Assembly (NCBI GenBank): GCA_049647265.1
Contig: JBARXJ010000056.1
Coordinates: forward strand, 124,001-188,000
DNA from: JAAURB01 sp049647265
GTDB taxonomy: Bacteria; Cyanobacteriota; Cyanobacteriia; Cyanobacteriales; Microcoleaceae
Length of the DNA stretch: 64,000 nucleotides
Direction of reading: 5' to 3'
Shown here: piece after piece, positions 45,591 through 54,974 of the stretch
Layout of the letters: the number at the start of each line of letters is the position of its first letter
Position numbering within the stretch: the stretch's first letter is position 1
Notes under the pieces: model-generated
Databases searched by the model: none
What the model was told of the DNA's origin: nothing
Seen by the model: only the letters and a program-made list of their open reading frames with translations
Made by a program: the position numbers and the translations under genes

Positions 45591-46727
45591 TTACGGTGTT
45601 ATCCGTTGCCATAAGCGCTGAATTTCTCGAATTTCTGTATTGTTTGGGGTCGGTTGAAACTGAACAGCAGGATTGACTTCTACTCCGGGGATATTTTGAC
45701 TCCAAGGACTACCGGGTATTGAGGTTAAATCTAAGTTATTTTGAACGGGACGAAAACCATATTGAACAAATACTTTTTGCTGTTGAGGTTGAGTGATGAA
45801 ATTAATAAATTGACGGGCAGATGCGGCTGTACCTGCATCAATATTTCGACGAACAATAGCAGCAGTTGCAACCGTTTCAAGGGTTGGATTTAAGTAATAA
45901 ATTTGATAGGGTTGACGTTGATTTGTTGCCGACTGTTGCCAACGTTCTAAAGCAATACTTTCATACACTGTAGCCACATCCGCATCATTGGGGCCGCGAG
46001 TAATGAATTCTTGTAGTAAAATATCGGTTGAACGAGGCGGTAAATAAACCGATTGTTTCACCGTTTGAAATAATGATTCTACATTAGGATTATTCAGATT
46101 ATTATTACCTGCTTTTGATTTTGCCCACAAATCTAATGTCAGTTGACCACTATTAGAACGAGTTGGATCGCTCATAATAAAATCAAAGCTACCCCAATTA
46201 TTTTGACCGCCAATTTCACCCCAATTTTTAGCTTGCATTGCTTGTTCTATTTTATCCCAAGAAAAACGCCCATTCGGAAATAAGATATTACCCCGTTCTG
46301 GCCATGCAATTCCCACTAGAAACGTTTTCGCTATTGCTTTCGGAGATTCATAAAAAGCGTCACTATTATTTTGACTTTGCCAACGTTGATTGAGTTCATC
46401 CAAAAACTCTCTACTGGCGGGAATAACAACAGTGGGTTTAAAGTTATTTTTATCATCAATATAATTATTGACAATATCCTGAGAACCTTGAAACTTCAGT
46501 TCTAAGTTGATATTAGGATGCTGTTGTTCAAATTGAGTTTCTAGCTGTTTTAACGGTTCTGCAAGTTCAGTCCCGCTGACAACAACCACCGTTTTTTCTA
46601 ATCCGGGAATAGGCGCATAAGCCAGGGTAAAAGCAGCCAGGGCGAGTAGTGTTGAAACTACTATTTTATTCTGCCGTTTAGATTTTTTAGAAGTCCTACG
46701 TTTAGATTGTTTGGAAGTACTTTTCAT
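45591..46727 (-). CDS. Extracellular solute-binding protein (SBP_bac_11-like)
   Basis: A 378-aa protein with a very basic N-terminus (SKRRTSKKSKRQNK), one hydrophobic segment (about residues 23-42, VVSTLLALAAFTLAYAPI) and a periplasmic type II binding fold: VVVVSGTELAEPLKQLE, the GSQDIV motif, SDPTRSNSGQL and the ATVYESIALERW region. It resembles the binding half of the substrate-binding/VWA lipoprotein three genes upstream (PTRSNSG is in both). No ABC permease is near. It starts 2 nt after the stop of a short leader copy of its own N-terminus, so translation may be coupled to that copy. Confidence 0.8.
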   Translation of the reverse strand: MKSTSKQSKRRTSKKSKRQNKIVVSTLLALAAFTLAYAPIPGLEKTVVVVSGTELAEPLKQLETQFEQQHPNINLELKFQGSQDIVNNYIDDKNNFKPTVVIPASREFLDELNQRWQSQNNSDAFYESPKAIAKTFLVGIAWPERGNILFPNGRFSWDKIEQAMQAKNWGEIGGQNNWGSFDFIMSDPTRSNSGQLTLDLWAKSKAGNNNLNNPNVESLFQTVKQSVYLPPRSTDILLQEFITRGPNDADVATVYESIALERWQQSATNQRQPYQIYYLNPTLETVATAAIVRRNIDAGTAASARQFINFITQPQQQKVFVQYGFRPVQNNLDLTSIPGSPWSQNIPGVEVNPAVQFQPTPNNTEIREIQRLWQRITP

Positions 46728-46729
46728 CT

Positions 46730-46894
46730 TTAAAATTTTCCCTGTGGTATAACAATATTTCTTTCCTGTGGTATAAAAAACCTTTGTTTTAAGCGGCGAA
46801 TGGGTGCATAAGCTAAACCCAAAGCAGTCAGGGCAAGTAGTATTGAAATGACTATCTTCTTCTGCTGTTTAGATAGTTTGGAAGTCGTATTCAT
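46730..46894 (-). pseudogene. Truncated N-terminal copy of the adjacent solute-binding protein gene
   Basis: A 54-aa frame, MNTTSKLSKQQKKIVIS..., whose membrane segment and following motif (ILLALTALGLAYAPIRRLK) repeat the leader of the next gene (TLLALAAFTLAYAPIPGLE). The nucleotide sequences are also clearly similar. After about 40 residues the similarity stops and the frame ends 2 nt before the downstream ATG. Two copies of TATACCACAGG flank the junction. It is probably the remainder of a tandem duplication cut by deletion; use as a translated leader peptide is possible. The frame is open further upstream to 46996, but that part looks random. Confidence 0.55.
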
Positions 46895-47054
46895 GATGAA
46901 CTTTTTACCTGTAGTAAACTGAGTTAATTTTTGAATTCGATTTGAATTCGGTATTGCTGTAATTGCCAAAGTCAACAAAGCTAACTCCCTCAGCAATTTT
47001 TAATTGATTTTTATCTCAGTAATATCAATAGATATCGTGTTTTTAACCTATTAA

Positions 47055-47780
47055 TTACTGAGTCAAGATATCGACATTTTCTTGATATGCTTTTAACTCC
47101 TCACTTAAACTTCGTAACTCTTGAATATCTTCAGAATGAGTTAAATCTGCTGTTCTTAATTGGTTTTGAAGTAGCTGTAAAATCCCCGCAGAATCTTGAA
47201 TCATTTTCTCTAAACTAATCAATTTAGCTTGGCGAGTATCCTGACCTGTTTTCGCCAGTTTAATATTTTGTTTTAAACTAATTGCTAAATCTTGTAAACG
47301 CTGACGTGAAATTCCTGTGCTTGAACGCAATTTATGCTGAACTTCTAATAATTCTTTTTCCAGTTTTTCAACAGATAATAAAGCCTTTTTTTGCGGCAGA
47401 TTTTTGGCTATTTTATTGATTTTATCCGGTAATTCACTGACGCGATCGCAAGCTTGTTGAATTGCCACTAATAAATCAATTTGATAGGAATTTTGAGTCA
47501 GCAGTTGATTGGCTTCTTGACGCAGTTCGTTTGCTTGTTGAACGACTCCATCACTGGCTATCTTTAAACTTTGAATTTCCTGTTCTAATTGTTGTTTAGA
47601 TTGTTGATTTTCATCGGGTTCTATTGTTTTTAAAGCTGCTACCGTTAAGACAGTTGCTGCAATAGATGTTGGCAGAATAATCTTATTCGATAAATTAATA
47701 AATCTGACTCCTAAAACCAGCGTAATTCCGCCGACTAAAATAGCAGATGGATAATACAATGGATTGGCAAACTGAGGCAT
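47055..47780 (-). CDS. Membrane protein with long coiled-coil domain
   Basis: A 241-aa protein. Two hydrophobic segments (about residues 10-27 and 35-52) form an N-terminal hairpin; the rest is a charged helical region with strong heptad character (QQSKQQLEQEIQSLKIAS, KLEKELLEVQHKLRSS, ELRSLSEELKAYQENVDIL). No enzyme motif is visible. A clear AGGAG lies 10 nt before the ATG. It begins 31 bp after the substrate-binding/VWA gene, so the two are almost surely one operon, and it may be a membrane-anchored scaffold for that lipoprotein. Confidence 0.7.
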   Translation of the reverse strand: MPQFANPLYYPSAILVGGITLVLGVRFINLSNKIILPTSIAATVLTVAALKTIEPDENQQSKQQLEQEIQSLKIASDGVVQQANELRQEANQLLTQNSYQIDLLVAIQQACDRVSELPDKINKIAKNLPQKKALLSVEKLEKELLEVQHKLRSSTGISRQRLQDLAISLKQNIKLAKTGQDTRQAKLISLEKMIQDSAGILQLLQNQLRTADLTHSEDIQELRSLSEELKAYQENVDILTQ

Positions 47781-47811
47781 AATTATGGTCTCCTGAAATA
47801 GTTGAGAAAGA

Positions 47812-49542
47812 TTAAAATTCTACTTGTAAATCAGACATTAACTCTGTAATCGTTTGAGGATCACCTTTGCGATAATAACCGCCACTAATCTCAGCAATTT
47901 GTTTTAAGACTTCAGGGTTAAACTCTCCTTCCTGACCATATCCAATCGTAAAAAAAGCAATACCTTGCTGTTGTTCAGTCTCAGTATTAAAGCTTGTTCT
48001 TTCGAGTGCTTTTTGAAGTTGTTGTAAAGATAGATAAGAGTCAGAATCTTCTCCATCTGTTAGAATAATCACTGCATTAATTGCATCAGAATTTAAGTTT
48101 TGTTGTAACCATTGTTGAGCCGATAATGTTGCATCATAAAGCCGAGTGCCTCCCTCTGCATCTACAGAATTAATAAACTCAAATCCTTGATTTCGCCCTT
48201 CTGGTGTATTATCAACTATTACAGGAGGACGAACTTCACTGTCAAAATCAATTAAAGTAATCCGATCTTTTTGCCCTAAACTTTCGATATAAACTCGCAA
48301 AGTATTTTGTACGGCGGGTAATTTATCTCCTGACATTGACCCCGATGAATCAACGACTAAAACGACCTGAGACGGCTTTTTCGCAACGTTTTGCCAAGAG
48401 GTTAACATCGCATTAATGACATCCGGTTTTGGAGAGCGTAAAGCGTTATATTTAGCCGCTGAATTAACACCAAATTCTGGAGAAAACTTAGGTCCTAAAT
48501 CAACTCCCGGTACGCCCGGTCTTAATCCTAAATTGGTAGCAATTTTTTGTGCTTCAGGAGAACGTAAATACTCTATAACTTGTTGGGCGGCTGCTGTTTC
48601 ATTGTCATTCATCCAAGGCGTATTTGGTACAATAGCCCGCATATTTGAGGTAAATGTTTCGGTTGGATAAATCGCTTGATAACGACTAGCATTAGGCGGT
48701 AAACCTGTATTGGCTTGAATCACAGAAGACTCATAAACTGAGCCAATTGATGCCCAATAAATCCCGTTTTTTACCATATCTTTGGCTAAAGAATGAGTCG
48801 AAATTCCGTACCGTGTAATTTTACTTTGGATGGCTTGAACTTGAGTTTGATATTGTTGAATATCTGCTACCGTTAATTGTTCTGGTTTTTTGCCAGAAAC
48901 TGCGGTAAATTGTGCAACTAATGTTTGTAAACCGGAGTTAGAACGAGTGGGGGCAGTATGAACAAAATTAATCGGTATTTGAGGACTATTATTATCGAGA
49001 TCTTGATGAGTTGTGGCTGTCACTAACGCTGCATATAAATTTGCTTGAGTTACACTTTCTACTAATTCTGTTGAAGTCATAAATACCATGGGACTATTCG
49101 CCAGTAACGGTGCATCGGTGACTTCTGGGATATAGTTTTGTCCGGGAAAAAATTGTTCAACTTGGCTTCTCAGTTGAGTTAAATAAATCTCACCATCAAC
49201 AGAAATTAAACTGGGTAATTCGGGTGCATCTGAGGATAATGTACCGCTTTGAAGTTGTCGAGTATATGAAACTATTTCTGATACTACATCTCCGCTGCCT
49301 TTGGCTTCACAACGGAGAGAAAAATGTTCTCCACTGTCTAATTTGGGCTGTTGTTGATTAAACTGTTGTGCGGCTTGTTGACAAAACTGTTCGAGGGCGC
49401 TACCCACCAAAAACTTCACTTCAAATTCAGGTTGTGAATTCCCTTCTAATTTCGGTTCATAACCGGAATATTCACTACCTAGACACCCTGTTAATAATAA
49501 GGTTGATAAAACCGTAACTAATGTACAAGTATTCTTCATCAT
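47812..49542 (-). CDS. Lipoprotein with fused substrate-binding and VWA domains
   Basis: A 576-aa protein. It has a signal peptide with lipobox (LLTGC), a type II periplasmic binding domain (about residues 40-375, with APTRSNSGLQ in the ligand region) and a C-terminal von Willebrand A domain (about 390-570) with an intact MIDAS, VVDSSGSMSG and ILTDGEDSD. Such fusions are known in cyanobacteria and actinobacteria, but the ligand and partner are not established. A GAGGG lies before the double ATG at 49542; in-frame ATGs upstream add non-signal residues. It heads an operon with a coiled-coil membrane protein and a second binding protein, suggesting an envelope sensor or assembly complex. Confidence 0.83.
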   Translation of the reverse strand: MMKNTCTLVTVLSTLLLTGCLGSEYSGYEPKLEGNSQPEFEVKFLVGSALEQFCQQAAQQFNQQQPKLDSGEHFSLRCEAKGSGDVVSEIVSYTRQLQSGTLSSDAPELPSLISVDGEIYLTQLRSQVEQFFPGQNYIPEVTDAPLLANSPMVFMTSTELVESVTQANLYAALVTATTHQDLDNNSPQIPINFVHTAPTRSNSGLQTLVAQFTAVSGKKPEQLTVADIQQYQTQVQAIQSKITRYGISTHSLAKDMVKNGIYWASIGSVYESSVIQANTGLPPNASRYQAIYPTETFTSNMRAIVPNTPWMNDNETAAAQQVIEYLRSPEAQKIATNLGLRPGVPGVDLGPKFSPEFGVNSAAKYNALRSPKPDVINAMLTSWQNVAKKPSQVVLVVDSSGSMSGDKLPAVQNTLRVYIESLGQKDRITLIDFDSEVRPPVIVDNTPEGRNQGFEFINSVDAEGGTRLYDATLSAQQWLQQNLNSDAINAVIILTDGEDSDSYLSLQQLQKALERTSFNTETEQQQGIAFFTIGYGQEGEFNPEVLKQIAEISGGYYRKGDPQTITELMSDLQVEF

Positions 49543-49596
49543 TGATTGATTTCCCTCATTCATTACGCAATATTCACGATGCCAATATTGTTCCAA

Positions 49597-50076
49597 TAAG
49601 ACTTATTCTTCGATCCATTTTGTCGGAATGAAGAGATGTCAATATTGACGCAACTGACTAAACTACAATTGCCATTGAAAATCTAGCCGCGATGAACTAA
49701 AATTTCACCCAGTTTCATGGTTAATTTATAGATATGGTGGTCAATTCAATTCTATTCAGCAATTAGGTCGATTCACACATGACTCTAACTCTGAATGTTT
49801 GGCTGTGAATGAATTAAGTCATTCTATTCATAGATTCTATTTCCTGCATTGTTATTCAAATCTACAGAGACACATTTCAAGATTTCGGAAAAGTTTTAGC
49901 AAGTGGCTATAGAAAGAAATCTGAATGATCCTATGGCTGTACAATACTGTCATTAAAAAAAATAGCTATGGCAACAGATTAACCTGCAACGCCATAGCGA
50001 AATGATTGAATTATTTAAGATCTCGGTTTCATTCTGAGTCGATACCACTACAACTCGGGTTAGAGAAGAGAAAATT
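49597..50076. other. Non-coding stretch between the SBP-VWA operon and the S8 protease gene
   Basis: About 480 bases without a gene. The left part should hold the promoter of the SBP-VWA operon. The right part contains the intrinsic terminator of the protease gene (49955-49998). Confidence 0.6.
49955..49998 (-). terminator. Intrinsic terminator of the S8 protease gene
   Basis: On the minus strand a perfect 8-bp stem, GCTATGGC (49998-49991) with GCCATAGC (49972-49965), is followed after two bases by a run of eight T residues (49962-49955). It begins 79 nt after the protease stop codon. Stem plus T-run is the classical rho-independent form. Confidence 0.8.
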
Positions 50077-52839
50077 CTAACCAATTAATTCCCAAACAGC
50101 ATTAAGGCTATTGGTATTTGTCTTGCTGACAACGCCGTTATTGTCCATTTCCCATAGTTTATTCCGGTTACCGTTGCGGAAAAGAATGTCATCATCTCCA
50201 TCTCCGTCATAGTCTTCGACATCTTCAACTTGCCAAATGGCGTTGAACCCACCGATATTGTTAACGCTGACTCGGCTGTTATTTTCTATTTCCCACAGAC
50301 GGTTAGCGTTATTCTTACGCCAGAGAATGTCATCATCTCCATCGCCATCAGTGTCTCCCATGCCGGATACAGACCAACTGGAGTTGAACCCACCGATATT
50401 GTTAACGCTGACTCGGCTATTATTTTCTATTTCCCACAGACGGTTAGCGTTGTTATTACGGAAGAGAATGTCATCATCTCCATCGCCATCGGTATCTCCC
50501 ATGCCGACGATAGACCAAGCGGAGTTATAGCCATTGAGAGTAACCAGACCCGCATCGCTGAAGTTTTGGATTTCTAAAATACGGTTAGCGTTACCATTAC
50601 GGAAAACAATATCATCATCCCCGTCACCGTCGGTATCGCCAATTCCTCCAATTGACCAACTACTATCTAAACTATTGATAGTGTAGGTATCAACAACCGT
50701 TGTACCGTTCATTTCCCACAGTTGCAACTGGCTACCGTTGCGATACAACAAGTCAGCTTTGCCGTCTGCATCAAAGTCACCATTACCAACCGCCGTCCAG
50801 GAAGAACTGAGACTATCGATATTGTTTCGGGTGGTGGCTGTATTACCATCCATCAGCCAAATTTGGTTATCGCTACCGTCGCGCCAGTGAATATCTGCAC
50901 GGCCATCGCCGTTGAAGTCATTGTCTACTGCATTATTCACAGAAGTTGTTCCAGTACCATAGACATTTAATTGCCAATTGTTCCAGGTACCAATGTCTTG
51001 GCCAGCTTGGTCAGCAACCGTTAAGGTCCAGTCTCCTAAAGAAGATTCATCCCAATGACGCGCAGAAGAAAAGACCCAATTGTTGTAATTATTTCCAGGG
51101 TCATTACGTGTCTCTGCCAGAATCGATTCTGTACCATCTGGAGAGGTGAGGGTGATTTCGAGATCTCCACGATAGGTATGATCCGCATCAAAAACCACTT
51201 CGACCCATTCTATCGTCAAATCATCCGTAATTGAAATGGTCGAACTCACACCTGTGGCATTATTATCTGGAATGGTTTGTCCGACGTTGGCTTGAGCAGA
51301 AGTGGTCTCTTCTGCATCAACAGTCGTCCACGACAAAGCCGCAGAAACCGCAGCATCAGCATCAATTGCACCAAAACCATATTTATGATTGACTAAATGT
51401 CCACCTCCATTGGTGACCCAGTCTCCATCTGATGAATCGTTTTGAGCAGCGGTATCAACTAAAATATGTTGGACATCTCGCCACGTTAGATTAGCGTTGG
51501 CATCGAGCATCAGGGCAACTACACCCGCAGCCAGAGGAGAGGCTGAAGACGTGCCGCCAAAATCATTGGTATAGTCATTATTGCCGGAAAGACCGTTATA
51601 TCCTTGTGATCCTAAAAGATCAGTGGTAACTGTACCGACAGTATCTCCTTCGGAATGTGCCGCAACCAGAATCGGCGCTCCGGGCTCACTGTAGTAAGAC
51701 TGTTCCCCATTATGGTCAATGGCTGAAATGGCAATGGTGTAGCGTGAGTTGGCGTAGCCGTCGTAATTGGTGTTATCATTGGCTTCCAAACCATTACCAG
51801 CCGCCCAGACATAGATATTTCCTAAACCGCCTCTGCCGTTATTGACACCATTTTCTAGGGCTGCCAAGGTTAGTGGACCAGCAGGTCCAAGCCGACCATT
51901 ATCAAATGGCCCCCAACTGTTATTGTAGATATCTATATTTTGGGATTGATGGGAGAGGGTTTGAGATTCCTTCAAGTCCGTCATTCCTGCCCCAACCAGT
52001 CGTAAACCTGCTATATCTGCATTGGGTGCAGCACCACTCACACCAATATTATTATTTCCTGATGCGGCGGCGATACCTGCTACAGACGTTCCATGGGCAT
52101 CAGCCCCACTGCCGGGTGCTGCATCAGAGTCATTATCCAAAAAGTCAAAACTGAGATTGGCTTTATATTGCCCACTCAAGTCAGGATGGGTATATTGCAC
52201 ACCATCATCAACGATGCCAATCACGACTCCGTCACCTAAAACGGTATCCCAGGCATCTTCAACATTTGCATCAGCCCCAGCAGTCCCTCCGGTTTGACCG
52301 GTATTATTGAGGTGCCATTGCTTATTATACAGTGAATCATTGGGACTAAATCGGCTGAATTTTTCTTCCTCTACCAGGGGATAGAAAAACTCAATCTCTG
52401 GAACATCTTTTAAGGATTGAGTAATGTCTTGGGCTGTTTGTTGTTCAGAGAATTCAAAAACGTAGGTGTTATCAATAATCCCCGTTTCATCAAAGCTTTC
52501 AACACCTAATTGACCTGCAATAATATCAACAGATTGAGTGGCTGAAATACTAACAATCCATTCATCAGTTTCTGCTAATGCTTCAGCATCATATTCTTCT
52601 AGCTTAGTCGATTGCTCTACAGCATAACGAACTGTATCAGAAAATTGAATCGTTCCAGACGGATTATTTAGAACTCTTACAGGACCTTGATCAACGATAA
52701 TTTCGTCTACAGAAGAATCATTTTCTATTTGTAATTCGGAAGGAATGGGCTCCTCAGAATAGACTTTAGTATTTGACTCTAATTCCTCAGGCGAAAGTTC
52801 TTGCCCAATCACGAAAAATTGCTCTGACTCGAAATTCAT
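50077..52839 (-). CDS. Subtilisin/kexin-like S8 protease with P-domain and FG-GAP repeats
   Basis: A 920-aa protein. After an acidic N-terminal propeptide-like region (1-165), the peptidase S8 domain (about 170-480) has all catalytic landmarks: Asp211 in GIVDDGV, His249 in DAHGTS, oxyanion Asn349 in WAAGNG and Ser431 in GGTSSASP. A proprotein-convertase P-domain follows (about 505-635). The C-terminus (about 645-920) is six 47-residue FG-GAP/VCBS-type units with DxDGDGxxD calcium-binding loops. Two of these units are nearly identical in DNA. No Sec signal peptide is evident, so export by another route is likely. Probably a secreted calcium-dependent protease. Confidence 0.92.
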   Translation of the reverse strand: MNFESEQFFVIGQELSPEELESNTKVYSEEPIPSELQIENDSSVDEIIVDQGPVRVLNNPSGTIQFSDTVRYAVEQSTKLEEYDAEALAETDEWIVSISATQSVDIIAGQLGVESFDETGIIDNTYVFEFSEQQTAQDITQSLKDVPEIEFFYPLVEEEKFSRFSPNDSLYNKQWHLNNTGQTGGTAGADANVEDAWDTVLGDGVVIGIVDDGVQYTHPDLSGQYKANLSFDFLDNDSDAAPGSGADAHGTSVAGIAAASGNNNIGVSGAAPNADIAGLRLVGAGMTDLKESQTLSHQSQNIDIYNNSWGPFDNGRLGPAGPLTLAALENGVNNGRGGLGNIYVWAAGNGLEANDNTNYDGYANSRYTIAISAIDHNGEQSYYSEPGAPILVAAHSEGDTVGTVTTDLLGSQGYNGLSGNNDYTNDFGGTSSASPLAAGVVALMLDANANLTWRDVQHILVDTAAQNDSSDGDWVTNGGGHLVNHKYGFGAIDADAAVSAALSWTTVDAEETTSAQANVGQTIPDNNATGVSSTISITDDLTIEWVEVVFDADHTYRGDLEITLTSPDGTESILAETRNDPGNNYNNWVFSSARHWDESSLGDWTLTVADQAGQDIGTWNNWQLNVYGTGTTSVNNAVDNDFNGDGRADIHWRDGSDNQIWLMDGNTATTRNNIDSLSSSWTAVGNGDFDADGKADLLYRNGSQLQLWEMNGTTVVDTYTINSLDSSWSIGGIGDTDGDGDDDIVFRNGNANRILEIQNFSDAGLVTLNGYNSAWSIVGMGDTDGDGDDDILFRNNNANRLWEIENNSRVSVNNIGGFNSSWSVSGMGDTDGDGDDDILWRKNNANRLWEIENNSRVSVNNIGGFNAIWQVEDVEDYDGDGDDDILFRNGNRNKLWEMDNNGVVSKTNTNSLNAVWELIG
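50242..50523. repeat. Tandem 141-bp repeat inside the S8 protease gene
   Basis: Two adjacent units (50242-50382 and 50383-50523) encode FG-GAP repeats of 47 residues that are almost identical in protein and differ at only a minority of DNA positions. This points to recent unequal exchange or gene conversion. Confidence 0.75.
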
Positions 52840-53629
52840 CTCTTACCCCCTAGATTGAATATGATTAAGACAAGGACTTCACTGAAACCTATAGACTAAA
52901 AGCTTTTTAGTAGATTCAACCCACCTGATTTAGCTTGATTTAATTCTGTAGTTATTTATACAAACAGGTGATTAAGCCATGAGAATTTAGAGGAGTATAT
53001 CGACCCCCCAGATGAGAATTCAGCTTTATTAGAACTGTGGATAAAAAATCATTAGAAAGACAACACTAAATGCTATGTTTTTAAGTCACAGACTCGCTGA
53101 ATATTCTCAATATTTCATTAGTGTCAATAGTAGAAATTACCCTGATTAATCAAGCTGTTTTAGGCTGAGATGCTGTTTAGCTATTGGATTTCAACTCAGT
53201 ACTCAGATAATATATCACAGGTGATATTTAATGACAATAGTTTTAAAACAAAAAATTTAAAGATTTAAATCGAATAGAGTGGTTCTTTTTTTGTAACCGT
53301 TACCCTCTCTAAGTTTGACTCTACCGCTACCACCTATCCCACTTAATTTTCTTGAGGTGTAGCCAGTCCAGTGGCCAATAATACACGATTTAATCCAGTT
53401 TCTTGAGGATTGTTAAAACAATAGCCATTCTGAGGGGTTGATCGCGATCTCTGCCAATTTGGCAACAATAGCCGATGGGAATCAGATTAAATATAAATTA
53501 GGAGCATCTTGAATCAGTGGCAACACCATACATCAACTGAGGAATCACTACGATGAAGGGATTGTGAGTCTTCAGGTTGTTAATGGATACTAACAATTTT
53601 CGTTACAACTTATTTTGATTTAATAAAAA
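52840..53629. other. Long divergent intergenic region between the protease and cupin genes
   Basis: Nearly 790 bases, AT-rich, with no convincing gene. The only clear element is the palindrome at 53212-53227. It should contain promoters for both neighbouring genes and leaves room for a small RNA, but no specific RNA signature is visible. Confidence 0.5.
53212..53227. promoter_or_regulatory. Perfect palindrome, possible operator
   Basis: ATATCAC and GTGATAT are separated by 2 bp. The half-sites are as long as those of many dimeric regulators, but they do not match a named cyanobacterial box. It lies about 400 bp upstream of both neighbouring genes. Confidence 0.25.
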
Positions 53630-54892
53630 ATGATGAGAACCCTAGCCCAACTTTTACACCCCTATTCTCTCGATGATTTCTTCTCGGAAAATTGGACTCA
53701 ACGCAGTGTTGTAGTCCCCGGAGATCGTTCCGATAAATTTAAACATCTATTTTCTTGGGAACAACTGAATCATTTACTGAATTTCCATCAATTAGAACCC
53801 CGTTTTGTTCTCAATGACAACCCCTTACCCCCTTGCGATCCTCAAGAGTGGATAACACGATGCCAACAAGGGGCGAGTTTAGTGGTTAGCCAGCTACAAA
53901 ACCGGGTCCCAGCCTTAGCAGATTTAGTCTGGGGCATTCAACAGGAAACGGGACATAAAGCCATTCATACCAATGTGTATTGTTCTTGGCCATCCAAGCA
54001 AGGATTTAAAATCCATTATGACTCCCATGAAGTGTTTGTTCTGCAAATTGATGGCAAAAAAGAATGGTTTGTGTTTGACGAGACGGTGAAACATCCTTAC
54101 AGAGACGAAAAATCCGAATATCAAACTCCACCGGAAAGTGAACCTTATCTTAAGACTGTCCTGCAACCGGGTGATTTGCTTTATATTCCTCGGGGTCATT
54201 GGCATTATGCGATCGCCTGCGAACAACCCTCATTACACGTTACAATGGGAGTCCGTTGCTTTAATGGCCGAGATGTATTAGAAAGTGTGACTAAGTTTCT
54301 GCAAGAGAATGTACCCAATCAAGCAGCTTGGCGGCAAAATTTACCGTTATTTAGTGATGGCAATACAGACGAAATCACCGCCCATGTTGAGGATTTATTA
54401 GAACATTTAATTAATAAACTCACTCAAGAAAAAGAGGCTTTAACTCATAAATTTGTCGGCTGTCAACCTCACATTCAAACTCACGCGGGCGAAATCTCTC
54501 TACCTGGACAAGTTGGGTTTAGTCCGTTTGAAAAGGGGTTAGATACGGTATTAAGACAACCCAAATTCCAAAGTTTAACGATAGAACCGATAGATGAATT
54601 GGGTTATTTAATTATGACACCTAAAAAGAAATTAAAGTTAAAAGGGTTACCGCCTCAGTTTATCAATACATTGATTGAACGTTTGCAAAACCAAGCCTCT
54701 TTTACTATTCGAGAAATGGTTCATTGCTTGCCTGAATGGGATATAGACACTCAGATTTTACCGTTATTGGCTGGGTTGATTCAAGAAGGTATACTGATAG
54801 AGGATTCTTCTCAAACCACAGCTAACGTGATTGATTTTACTCGACACTCTGTAGCGACAGTTCAACAACAACCGAAAACGACGATAGGATAA
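53630..54892 (+). CDS. Cupin-4 / JmjC-domain oxygenase (ribosomal oxygenase-like)
   Basis: A 420-aa protein of the cupin_4 family, which includes bacterial ribosomal-protein arginine hydroxylases such as YcfD. The iron site is intact: His129-x-Asp131 (KIHYDSHEV) and a distal histidine in the GHWH motif (His190/His192). 2-Oxoglutarate would be the co-substrate. The C-terminal part (about 250-400) is helical and winged-helix-like, as in that family. The target protein in cyanobacteria is not known. It is followed on the same strand by a PLP enzyme after 82 bp, but the two are not known to act together. Confidence 0.83.
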   Translation: MMRTLAQLLHPYSLDDFFSENWTQRSVVVPGDRSDKFKHLFSWEQLNHLLNFHQLEPRFVLNDNPLPPCDPQEWITRCQQGASLVVSQLQNRVPALADLVWGIQQETGHKAIHTNVYCSWPSKQGFKIHYDSHEVFVLQIDGKKEWFVFDETVKHPYRDEKSEYQTPPESEPYLKTVLQPGDLLYIPRGHWHYAIACEQPSLHVTMGVRCFNGRDVLESVTKFLQENVPNQAAWRQNLPLFSDGNTDEITAHVEDLLEHLINKLTQEKEALTHKFVGCQPHIQTHAGEISLPGQVGFSPFEKGLDTVLRQPKFQSLTIEPIDELGYLIMTPKKKLKLKGLPPQFINTLIERLQNQASFTIREMVHCLPEWDIDTQILPLLAGLIQEGILIEDSSQTTANVIDFTRHSVATVQQQPKTTIG

Positions 54893-54974
54893 TTGCGTGA
54901 TTTGTTCTTGACTATACTATTTGTTATAAAAGTGCCTTTCTGACTTAAGGTTTTTGACCCCTGACGACGAACAA

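Noticed and set aside
50230..52300. Several open frames on the plus strand opposite the S8 protease
   Set aside because: They mirror the repeated, GC-biased codons of the protease and have no protein-like features.
52948..52961. GTA-N8-TAC, a perfect NtcA-type core upstream of the S8 protease
   Set aside because: The core is short and expected by chance several times in 64 kb, and no -10 element lies at the spacing needed for NtcA activation.
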